From the NCBI RefSeq assembly GCF_000399665.1, contig NZ_KB976986.1:248001-312000 (forward strand): DNA of 64,000 nt. The letters are read 5' to 3'. The notes below the pieces were generated by a model. It saw nothing but the letters and a program-made list of their open reading frames with translations, ran no database searches and had not been told where the DNA came from. Source of the DNA: Acinetobacter calcoaceticus ANC 3811 (lineage in GTDB: Bacteria; Pseudomonadota; Gammaproteobacteria; Pseudomonadales; Moraxellaceae). Position numbers and translations under genes: made by a program. Shown one piece after another: positions 40,346 to 47,138 of this stretch. Within the stretch, counting starts at the first letter, position 1. Each line of letters begins with the position of its first letter.

Positions 40346-40561
40346 ATGTCTAATTCAAATATCATGAAAGGTACTGTTAAGTGGTTTAACGAAGCTAAAG
40401 GTTTCGGTTTTATCCAACCAGAATCAGGACCAGACGTTTTTGCTCATTTTAGCGAAATCACTAGCTCAGGTTTCAAAACTCTTGCTGAAGGTCAACGTGT
40501 TGAATTCAGTGTTGCACAAGGCCAAAAAGGCCCAAATGCTGTAAATATTGTTGCTCTATAA
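40346..40561 (+). CDS. Cold-shock domain protein (CspA family)
   Basis: 71-aa single cold-shock domain that binds single-stranded RNA/DNA. RNP1 is KGFGFIQP and RNP2 is VFAHFSEI, with [13 protein letters not shown] ahead of them. AGGA lies 8 nt before ATG 40346. The long AT-rich leader suggests temperature-dependent translation (inference). A terminator follows. Confidence 0.93.
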   Translation: MSNSNIMKGTVKWFNEAKGFGFIQPESGPDVFAHFSEITSSGFKTLAEGQRVEFSVAQGQKGPNAVNIVAL

Positions 40562-40582
40562 ATAATTATAAGCACTAATAAA

Positions 40583-40606
40583 TAAAAGCACTAATGGGTG
40601 CTTTTA
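40583..40606 (+). terminator. Terminator after the cold-shock gene
   Basis: AAAAGCAC-taatgg-GTGCTTTT followed by ATTTT. Confidence 0.75.
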
Positions 40607-40672
40607 TTTTGGTTTTAAAATAATTTTAAAGTTTTTTTAAGATTATAAGTAAATTTTAATTTAGGATATAAA

Positions 40673-40900
40673 TTGTTAAAAATAAATGACTTAATTGCAA
40701 AATCTAAAAATGGTACAGAAATTCTAGTGTCTTTAATTCCTCTAAATAGAATACAAAATACACGTGATGGTTTTAAAACTGTTGAAGTTGGAAAAAGAGT
40801 TCTCCTTTCATCAGGAGTTGAAGTTGATTTAAATTTAGATGGGCGTACCTTTTATGCCTCTATAAATCAACTATTTAAATTAAATGATAGAGTTTGTTAA
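40673..40900 (+). CDS. Small hypothetical protein
   Basis: 75 aa starting at TTG, with TTAGGA at a good distance, so translation is plausible despite the rare start codon. It is soluble and mixed alpha/beta in appearance (LNRIQNTRDGFKTVEVGKRVLLSSGVEVDLN). I recognise no family. It lies between the cold-shock terminator and a second small ORF that also begins MLK. Confidence 0.5.
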   Translation: MLKINDLIAKSKNGTEILVSLIPLNRIQNTRDGFKTVEVGKRVLLSSGVEVDLNLDGRTFYASINQLFKLNDRVC

Positions 40901-40970
40901 AAAACTCAACTTGTTATTGGATATTTAGGTAGATCCATTATTTCTGCCATAATTTTATAAGGATATCGTA

Positions 40971-41177
40971 ATGCTTAAACAAAATATCAGTGTTAAAGAC
41001 CAGTTTGGAAGTAAATACTTCATTCAGGCAACAGTAGATAGTAATTTCGCTAATACTCAATGTTTTTCTAATTTAAAATACATTACAGTTGAAGGCGAAG
41101 ATATACGACCAAGTTTTGAAATGTTTTTTCAAAGCACCTTAAGTGGTAAAATTTTTAAAATTGATAAAATAAATTAA
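40971..41177 (+). CDS. Small hypothetical protein
   Basis: 68 aa from an ATG with AAGGAT upstream. It is soluble with one cysteine; it ends SGKIFKIDKIN. No family is recognised. It may share layout, though not clear sequence, with the preceding ORF (similar size, similar opening MLK, 70 bp apart). Confidence 0.5.
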   Translation: MLKQNISVKDQFGSKYFIQATVDSNFANTQCFSNLKYITVEGEDIRPSFEMFFQSTLSGKIFKIDKIN

Positions 41178-41199
41178 TTTATCAAGGTAATACATTTAA

Positions 41200-41760
41200 C
41201 GCGGTAGGATAGATTCTTTTCAAAAATAGAAAATCCTCATCGCGCTAGGGCACGTTGCAAACACTTAGTTAAACAATAACTTTAATAATAAAGCGTAGGT
41301 GGTGAAAGCCACACTAGCGTATTCCTACTTCACAAAACCCACATGTCTCTAAAATTCCAACCTTTATAAACCCCTCTTAAACAATCACTTATTGATTATT
41401 TAACCTTGCTTTTTAATGATCTAATTTAAAGCAAATGTCATTTTGTGTGCTTGACTGCAACAAATGCGAAGCTTATCCTTTGCCTGCTGGCTTACATTGC
41501 CAGCCGGCTTTGACAGGCTGAATATTATCTCCCGCATCAGAGCCTTTCCTTCTGAGGAATAGCCTTGTGTGGTGTACCACTCGTTCCCTCCCGTAGCGGT
41601 AGGACGGGAGAGGGACACCTTCGGGTGTGCTAGTTTGAGATAATACTAGTCTGTCAACCTTCTTCCGTTCTGCCACCATAATTCTAAATGTCTGGCAGAA
41701 CTCCCAATAAAAAGGAGTTGGCTTTGCACATTCTTAATTTCTTGGCAGCCTTTGCCAAAA
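41200..41760 (+). ncRNA. Hairpin-dense non-coding region, candidate regulatory RNA
   Basis: At least eight stem-loops in 560 bp: 41200-41244 (CGCG and AGGAT arms); 41295-41328; GCTGGC/GCCAGC at 41486-41504; TCAGA/TCTGA at 41537-41555; GTGG-tgta-CCAC at 41569-41580; a 10-bp stem with a bulge at 41585-41615; ACACC-TTCG-GGTGT at 41615-41628; GTTCTGCCA/TGGCAGAAC at 41667-41701; and TTGGCA/TGCCAA at 41742-41758. It is visibly more GC-rich than its surroundings. The minus-strand frames of 65-68 codons here show no protein-like features. Being an RNA is inference. Confidence 0.5.
41263..41279 (+). repeat. 17-bp direct repeat, left copy
   Basis: ACTTAGTTAAACAATAA; the right copy at 41840 differs at one base. 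The pair brackets the hairpin-dense block. Confidence 0.7.
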
Positions 41761-41839
41761 GCTATAACGACACAACTTAAATTTTTAAAGCAGTTTGATC
41801 ATCTAAAGATTTTCAGGCTTTAAATCATTTCGTCTAAAA

Positions 41840-41856
41840 ACTTAGTTCAACAATAA
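41840..41856 (+). repeat. 17-bp direct repeat, right copy
   Basis: ACTTAGTTCAACAATAA, 577 bp from the left copy and 16/17 identical. It lies immediately before the leader ORF at 41865. Confidence 0.7.
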
Positions 41857-41864
41857 AACTTGAG

Positions 41865-41930
41865 ATGTGCCACGCACAGTCTTTACGGCTTTGCTATGCC
41901 TTTTTTTCTCCCAAAAAGCATCTCACTTAG
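41865..41930 (+). CDS. Possible leader peptide upstream of TetR gene
   Basis: 21-residue ORF (begins MCHAQSLRLCYAFFSPKKHL) with TTGAG just upstream, ending 29 bp before the TetR ATG. The length and place suit a regulatory leader ORF. Whether it is translated is unknown. Confidence 0.35.
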   Translation: MCHAQSLRLCYAFFSPKKHLT

Positions 41931-41959
41931 AAACAACAAGAATTTATAACGGTAAAACG

Positions 41960-42514
41960 ATGCCAAATTTAGTTCTCGCAACGCGTGCTATAGAAGTTGT
42001 TAATACATCCATTTATTTGTTTCACCATCACGGATTTCATACCGTTGGAATCGACCGAATTGTGAAAGAGTCAAAAATTCCAAAAGCGACTTTTTATAAC
42101 TACTTCCACTCTAAAGAGCGGTTTATTGAAATCTGTTTGATTGTGCAAAAAGAGCGTTTAAAAGAAAAAGTGATTTCAATTGCTAACGAAGCGAACCGCA
42201 CCAACGTAACTGATCAATTAAAGAAACTTTATTTCTTACATACTGATTTAGAAGGGCCGTACTATTTATTATTTAAAGCAATTTTTGAAACGAAACTGAC
42301 CTATCCGAAAGCCTATCAAGTCGCAGTGAGATATAGAACATGGCTAATTAATGAAATTTATAGCCAGCTTAGAACACTCAAAAACGATGTGACTTTTCAA
42401 GATGCTAAACTATTTTTATATATGATTGAGGGCGCAATTATTCAGTTTTTAAGCTCGGATGTGGCAATCGAGCGGGAAAGGGTATTGGACTGTTTCTTGA
42501 AAGGAGGGATTTAA
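41960..42514 (+). CDS. TetR-family transcriptional regulator
   Basis: 184 aa. The N-terminal helix-turn-helix is clear (FHTVGIDRIVKESKIPKATFYNYFHSKERFIE), followed by a helical ligand-binding domain. ATG 41960 (MPNLVLATRA) is chosen; an in-frame GTG at 41867 would add a Cys/Phe-rich stretch unlike a TetR N-terminus. It resembles, as far as I recall, TetR regulators carried on large Acinetobacter plasmids, some of which repress type VI secretion. That link is from memory. The upstream region is the structured block at 41200-41760. Confidence 0.8.
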   Translation: MPNLVLATRAIEVVNTSIYLFHHHGFHTVGIDRIVKESKIPKATFYNYFHSKERFIEICLIVQKERLKEKVISIANEANRTNVTDQLKKLYFLHTDLEGPYYLLFKAIFETKLTYPKAYQVAVRYRTWLINEIYSQLRTLKNDVTFQDAKLFLYMIEGAIIQFLSSDVAIERERVLDCFLKGGI

Positions 42515-42690
42515 CGTTCATAAAACAATTTAATATTTTATCGTTCCGCTAATGTTTAAATGTTCAGTGATAAAACGAATTTAGTTCAGTTAAATCTGAT
42601 AGTCACATAAAAAATTATAACTATCAGATTTAAACGAAAACACACAAGAAATGAAATCTATGCAGGCAATTCTTTTTTGCTATGAATTTA

Positions 42691-43308
42691 TTAAACAATC
42701 GTAAGAACGTCTGTTACAGGCTTACGTATTTTTTGTGCCCAATTATTGATTGTTGAATAACCCACAGCAACAATCATGACAGGCAATTCATTCGCAGTAA
42801 GTTCAAAGTCTTGAGATACTTGTTTTGCATCAAATCCACCCATTGCACAAGTTCCTAAACCCATTTCTTGTGCAGCGAGTATTAAGGTCATGGCTGCTAA
42901 AGATGCAGAACGAATGGCTTCATCGCGTTGTAATATAGCGTTATCTTGATAAGCATTAGTCGCTTGTTTTACCCAGCTATCAATAACGTTATGTCCCATA
43001 ATATTATTTTCTAGGGATGGCTGAAGTGCGTTATGCAGTTGATGATGTGCATCAAATGTCCCGCAGATTATGAAATTTACAGAAGCATCAGTAATTTTAT
43101 CTTGTCCAAAAGCTGCTGCTTTCAATAATTGTTTTGATGCTTCAGAGCGTACCGCTATAAAACGCCAATTTTGTAAATTATAAGCCGAGGGAGCCTTGGT
43201 TGCTAATTCGACTAATAACTTGATGGTATCTTCATCTAACGAGCGATTTGGCTGAAAGTTATTAATTGATGTGCGAGTTTCAATAGCGTGTTGTATAGAG
43301 ATATTCAT
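42691..43308 (-). CDS. Nitroreductase family protein
   Basis: 205-aa flavin-dependent NAD(P)H reductase fold. The N-terminal FMN-binding arginine segment is IETRTSINNFQP, followed by LATKAPSAYNLQNWRFI and LAAQEMGLGTCAMGGFD. Family members reduce nitroaromatics, quinones or flavins; the substrate here is unknown. It lies 39 bp downstream of the EamA gene on the same strand, so the two may be co-transcribed and controlled by the same MarR. Confidence 0.82.
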   Translation of the reverse strand: MNISIQHAIETRTSINNFQPNRSLDEDTIKLLVELATKAPSAYNLQNWRFIAVRSEASKQLLKAAAFGQDKITDASVNFIICGTFDAHHQLHNALQPSLENNIMGHNVIDSWVKQATNAYQDNAILQRDEAIRSASLAAMTLILAAQEMGLGTCAMGGFDAKQVSQDFELTANELPVMIVAVGYSTINNWAQKIRKPVTDVLTIV

Positions 43309-43347
43309 ATAAGCCTCAGAAAAGAAAAATAATTTTAAAGTTAATCA

Positions 43348-44220
43348 TTAATTACGGCGTGCACTTGTCCATTGCACTACGAACACACTAATAAGCACGA
43401 TAACTAATCCTAAAAGGGCAGTTCCTGAAATTGACTGTGATAATAAAGTCCAACCCAGTACCACCGCAGTAAGAGGACTAAGTAGCCCAAGAGATGCAAC
43501 TGCCACACTTGGCAGACGAATTATGCCTCTAAACCAAAGTACATAAGCCACTAAAGCACCCGCTAAGCTCAAGTAAGCGTAAGAAATATATTGCACAGGT
43601 TTTAAAGTAGGGAGAGGCGCGTCTACCATCCAAGCAATAGGGAGAAGAATTAACCCCCCAATCACAAGCTGCCAGCCAGTAAGAGCAAGTAACGGCATAT
43701 CTAATTTCCAGCGAGATGTGAGCCATACACCACACGCCATGCATATAGCACCTAATAAGGCAGTTAAGATTCCAATCGGTTCAAAAACGGTGTTAGGCGA
43801 TAACAGCAAGAGTGCCATTCCAAACATCCCGATCACAGCTGACCAGAGTGTAGCTCTAAGTGGTGACCGACCATCTATTACCCAAGCTAATACCATTACC
43901 AATAAAGGCTGGATGGCACCAAGTACAGCAGCTAATCCACCTGGTAAACGATAGGCAGCGACAAATAAAAAAGCTTGAAAAAGCCCGATGTTGAGCACCC
44001 CCAATATGATTAAACGCCACCAATCATTTTTAGCAGGCATGCGGCGAGTAAATAACAATAAAAGTAAACCTGCTGGTAATACTCGTATCAGTGCTGAGGT
44101 AAAAGGGCGGTCTGATGGTAAAAGTTCTGATGTCACAATATAGGTGGAACCCCAAATAATAGGAGCTAATGCAGTGAGTACAATATCGAACCCACGTGAA
44201 GCTGGAATAGTCGTTGACAT
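43348..44220 (-). CDS. EamA/DMT-family transporter
   Basis: About ten transmembrane helices in two EamA repeats (APIIWGSTYIVTSELLP in the first; LAGALVAYVLWFRGIIRLPSVAVASLGLLSPLTAV-type end in the second). Such proteins usually export metabolites or amino acids. ATG 44220 is preferred, since the longer reading begins at TTG 44241 inside an operator-like palindrome. It is divergent from a MarR gene; substrate unknown. Confidence 0.82.
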   Translation of the reverse strand: MSTTIPASRGFDIVLTALAPIIWGSTYIVTSELLPSDRPFTSALIRVLPAGLLLLLFTRRMPAKNDWWRLIILGVLNIGLFQAFLFVAAYRLPGGLAAVLGAIQPLLVMVLAWVIDGRSPLRATLWSAVIGMFGMALLLLSPNTVFEPIGILTALLGAICMACGVWLTSRWKLDMPLLALTGWQLVIGGLILLPIAWMVDAPLPTLKPVQYISYAYLSLAGALVAYVLWFRGIIRLPSVAVASLGLLSPLTAVVLGWTLLSQSISGTALLGLVIVLISVFVVQWTSARRN

Positions 44221-44232
44221 ATATTTGCCATT

Positions 44233-44250
44233 TATCTTCAATTCAAGATA
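44233..44250. promoter_or_regulatory. Operator-like palindrome 1 (MarR/EamA)
   Basis: TATCTTCAATTCAAGATA, arms TATCTT/AAGATA, between the divergent EamA and MarR genes. It matches the second site at 44272 in inverted orientation. Confidence 0.6.
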
Positions 44251-44271
44251 TTATTATGTTGTCATGCCAAT

Positions 44272-44289
44272 TAGCTTGAAGTCAAGATA
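44272..44289. promoter_or_regulatory. Operator-like palindrome 2 (MarR/EamA)
   Basis: TAGCTTGAAGTCAAGATA; its reverse complement differs from site 1 at only 3 of 18 positions. It abuts the MarR ATG, so binding there would block the regulator's own translation start region and promoter. Confidence 0.6.
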
Positions 44290-44290
44290 A

Positions 44291-44821
44291 ATGAAAAAAC
44301 AGAACGATAGTCTGCAAAAAGATGAAGTTGATAAAATTTTAGAACAATGGGCGAAAGAGCGACCGGATCTTGATGCCAGTCCTATGGGGCCTATTGGTCG
44401 CATTAAACGATGCGCTACTCTCATAGAACGGCTGTTGGAATCTAACTTTTCAACCTTTGACCTGAGTCTTTGGGAGTTCGATATGTTGGCTACGCTTAGA
44501 CGTTCGGGATCCCCATATAGACTAAGTCCAACTGAATTGTTTTCAGCATTAATGATTACTTCGGGAACAATGACACATCGTTTAAAGAAACTGGAGCAGA
44601 GGAACCTTATTGAACGTATAGATAACGAAGAAGATGCCCGCAGTATGCTTGTGCAACTTACAAGCCATGGATTGGAGTTAATCAATAAGGCAGTGGAAGC
44701 ACATGTAGAGAATGAACGTCTTATACTTTCAGTACTGTCTAGTAATGAAATAGATAATATCAATGCCTCTTTGTCAGTACTGCTCCAATCTTTAGAAGCA
44801 TCTACAAAAAAGGGTAGGTAA
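44291..44821 (+). CDS. MarR-family transcriptional regulator
   Basis: 176 aa with a winged-helix core: LWEFDMLATLRRSG, LSPTELFSALMITSGTMTHRLKKLEQRNLIER (recognition helix) and the wing DNEEDARSMLVQLTSHG. The divergent layout and two matching palindromes support autoregulation and control of the EamA exporter. It starts at 44291, right after palindrome 2. Confidence 0.88.
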   Translation: MKKQNDSLQKDEVDKILEQWAKERPDLDASPMGPIGRIKRCATLIERLLESNFSTFDLSLWEFDMLATLRRSGSPYRLSPTELFSALMITSGTMTHRLKKLEQRNLIERIDNEEDARSMLVQLTSHGLELINKAVEAHVENERLILSVLSSNEIDNINASLSVLLQSLEASTKKGR

Positions 44822-44841
44822 AATATTAAGAAAGAGATGCT

Positions 44842-44884
44842 TTTAATTTAACTGCATCAGCCTAACTGATGCAGTTAAATTAAA
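44842..44884. terminator. Long inverted repeat between convergent genes
   Basis: 19-bp perfect arms with a 5-nt loop (44842-44860 / 44866-44884) between MarR and the cyclodeaminase-like gene. No clean T run follows on either strand, but the place suits a shared transcription end. Confidence 0.6.
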
Positions 44885-44889
44885 AAAAA

Positions 44890-45801
44890 TTAAGAAATTT
44901 CTAAAATTTTTTGAGCGATATATAAATCTTGGATCGATAGCCCTGAACTATCATAAATTGTGATTTGTTCCAGAGACTGCCTACCTTGAGCGTTTGCTAA
45001 GAGCACATCACCTATATTTATTAAAGTTACAGACTCAGGAGCATGTTGAAATTCACCAATGAGTTTAGACTGAACATCAAGATCACAAAATAAACCACTA
45101 TGTGAAAATAACTTTGGCGGAAGTTCTTGTTTGCCTTGTTTATCTGAACCCATAGATGAAATATGAGTACCAGCTTTAACCCATTCTGCTTTGAAAAGAG
45201 GAACGTGGGAGGACGTTGCTGTCACAATAATATCGGCTTGCTCACAGGCTTCTTTTGCACTCATAATTTGAAGCTTAACACCTACGTGTTTGAGGTCTTC
45301 TGCCATTTGTTCAGCTTTACTTTGGTCGCGTCCTACTATCAAAATCTGTTCGAAATTTCTAATTCTCGCTAAAGCCTCACATTCATATTTGGCCTGATTC
45401 CCTGTACCAAATATCGCTAATACTTTTGAATCTTTTCTTGCAAGTACATGGGTAGCAACTGCATTAGAAGCGGCTGTACGGAAAGCATTTACTTTGCCTG
45501 CTTCGATAGCTGCTGCCATTTTTCCATTGGCTTGATTAAATAATAAAATGAGCGCGTTATGTCGAGGCAAACCATTTTTAGGGTTGTCTTCCCAAAAAGA
45601 ACCAACTTTAAGACCAGCTAAATGCTCAGTCGCCGATGACTTAATACTAAAGGTATTTCTGCTATCGGACCCTTGACCATGGACTACAGGAAAAGTTTGA
45701 GTGTCCGGTTGAGTTGCAGCAATTAAAGCTTGGTAAATGGCGTCATAAGCCAGTTCATGATTGATGAGAGCAGAAGATTCCGACTCAGAAATAAATCTCA
45801 T
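44890..45801 (-). CDS. Ornithine cyclodeaminase/mu-crystallin family reductase
   Basis: 303-aa NAD(P)-dependent enzyme. The Rossmann motif is LAIFGTGNQAKYECEAL, after the family block GLPRHNALILLFNQANGKMAAAIEAG. The family includes ornithine cyclodeaminase, alanine dehydrogenases and iminosuccinate reductase. The adjacent hydroxyaspartate-dehydratase-like gene favours an imino-acid reductase role (inference). ATG 45801 has GGAG 6 nt upstream; two in-frame starts slightly upstream would overlap that site. Confidence 0.8.
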   Translation of the reverse strand: MRFISESESSALINHELAYDAIYQALIAATQPDTQTFPVVHGQGSDSRNTFSIKSSATEHLAGLKVGSFWEDNPKNGLPRHNALILLFNQANGKMAAAIEAGKVNAFRTAASNAVATHVLARKDSKVLAIFGTGNQAKYECEALARIRNFEQILIVGRDQSKAEQMAEDLKHVGVKLQIMSAKEACEQADIIVTATSSHVPLFKAEWVKAGTHISSMGSDKQGKQELPPKLFSHSGLFCDLDVQSKLIGEFQHAPESVTLINIGDVLLANAQGRQSLEQITIYDSSGLSIQDLYIAQKILEIS

Positions 45802-45862
45802 CACCATCTCCAAAAGTTTATTTAAATTAAGACACGAATAAGTCGAGGGGCCTGCGTATGTG

Positions 45863-45904
45863 ATGTCTATCTATGACGTTTTAGCTGACATCATAGATAG
45901 ACAT
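45863..45904 (-). repeat. Intercistronic 14-bp perfect hairpin
   Basis: ATGTCTATCTATGA (45863-45876) and its exact complement (45891-45904) with a 14-nt loop, between the dehydratase stop and the cyclodeaminase start. No T run. It could be an mRNA-stability hairpin or a binding site. Confidence 0.55.
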
Positions 45905-45913
45905 TGACTTTTA

Positions 45914-46882
45914 TTAAGCTGATAAAAACTCTACATATTTAGCAATATCGACATTGCCGCCACTAATGATGATGCCTATACGTTTGCCTTTTAACTCACG
46001 TTTTAAATTACGTGCAGCGGCAAATCCGAGACATCCAGTCGGTTCAACCACCATTTTCATTCTTTCAGCAAAGAACTTCATACAACTAATGAGTTCTTCG
46101 TCTTCTACTGTCAAAATGTCATCTACATTCTTTTGAATAATAGGAAATGTTAATTTGCCTACACTTTGAAGTTGAGCACCATCGGCAATTGTTTTAGGTA
46201 TATCAATCTGAACAATTTCTCCTTTTCTAAAAGACATTTGTCCATCATTTCCTAGAGCAGGTTCAACACCATATATTTTACAGTTCGGAGAGAGCTTGCG
46301 AGCAGATAAAGAAGAACCTGCCAATAAACCACCACCACCTAAACCTACAAATAGGTAATCTAATTCGCCAACCTCTTCAAATAGCTCTTTTGCAACCGTT
46401 CCTTGACCTGCAATTACATGTGGATGGTCATAAGATGGAATGAGTGTCAGGCCATTTTTTTCCGCAATTTCTTTACCACGTTGTTCGCGACTTTCTGTAT
46501 AGCGGTCATATTCAACAATATTGCCGCCGTATTCTCGCGTTGCTGCCATTTTTGCAGCAGGCGCATCTTTAGGCATGATGATGGTTGCTGGAATACCAAG
46601 AATTTTTGATGCCAGCGCAATAGATTGAGCATGATTCCCCGAAGAGAAAGCAACCACACCAGCTTTTTTTTGAGCCTCATTGAATTGCAAAAGTGCATTC
46701 ATAGCACCACGAAATTTGAAAGCACCAATACGCTGAAAATTCTCACATTTAAAGAGTAATTCTGCTTCAAATTCATTGTTAACCGTACGTGAAGTTAAAA
46801 CAGGGGTTTTATTTGCAAAACCTTTTATACGTTTAGCAGCGGCTGCGATATCTTCATAAGTGGGAAGGGTTAAATTTTTCAT
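45914..46882 (-). CDS. Threonine/serine dehydratase-like, probably hydroxyaspartate ammonia-lyase
   Basis: 322-aa PLP enzyme of fold type II. The PLP lysine is in RIGAFKFRGA, the phosphate loop in VGLGGGGLLAG, and the substrate loop is SSGNHAQ. The length (no ACT regulatory domain) and sequence fit the serine racemase / threo-3-hydroxyaspartate ammonia-lyase group rather than biosynthetic IlvA. The next gene is an ornithine-cyclodeaminase-like reductase, and the divergent gene is a YheO/DauR-type regulator. Confidence 0.8.
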   Translation of the reverse strand: MKNLTLPTYEDIAAAAKRIKGFANKTPVLTSRTVNNEFEAELLFKCENFQRIGAFKFRGAMNALLQFNEAQKKAGVVAFSSGNHAQSIALASKILGIPATIIMPKDAPAAKMAATREYGGNIVEYDRYTESREQRGKEIAEKNGLTLIPSYDHPHVIAGQGTVAKELFEEVGELDYLFVGLGGGGLLAGSSLSARKLSPNCKIYGVEPALGNDGQMSFRKGEIVQIDIPKTIADGAQLQSVGKLTFPIIQKNVDDILTVEDEELISCMKFFAERMKMVVEPTGCLGFAAARNLKRELKGKRIGIIISGGNVDIAKYVEFLSA

Positions 46883-46980
46883 AATTAAACCTAATTCTAT
46901 TCAGTGTTTTCGGATGCAAGATTTCGTATTGCTCAAGGAACGCACAATATATTGACCTTGTTTAGATAAAATATATATAT

Positions 46981-46997
46981 TTAGATAAAATGTCTAA
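46981..46997. promoter_or_regulatory. Operator-like palindrome A (YheO-type regulator)
   Basis: TTAGATAAAATGTCTAA, arms TTAGA/TCTAA separated by 7 bp. Palindrome B at 47058 is identical except for one base. A further half-copy TTAGATAAAATAT begins at 46962. Confidence 0.65.
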
Positions 46998-47057
46998 TTT
47001 TATTTTCTAATGTGATAACAATGAGATATAAGATTTTGATTTACATTAAGTTTAAAA

Positions 47058-47074
47058 TTAGATAAAAAGTCTAA
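47058..47074. promoter_or_regulatory. Operator-like palindrome B (YheO-type regulator)
   Basis: TTAGATAAAAAGTCTAA, 77 bp from palindrome A and one mismatch from it, in the divergent promoter region. Confidence 0.65.
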
Positions 47075-47138
47075 ATTGCTGCTTGCATACTTGACGCTAG
47101 GGTTTGAAGTAGCCAGTAAGTCATTTGGAGAAAATAAA

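Noticed and set aside
41421..41679. Two overlapping minus-strand frames of 65 and 68 codons in the structured block
   Set aside because: No good Shine-Dalgarno, no protein-like features, and the hairpins explain the sequence better.
44254..44763. Minus-strand frame of 169 codons opposite the MarR gene
   Set aside because: Ser-rich antisense shadow of a clear MarR regulator.
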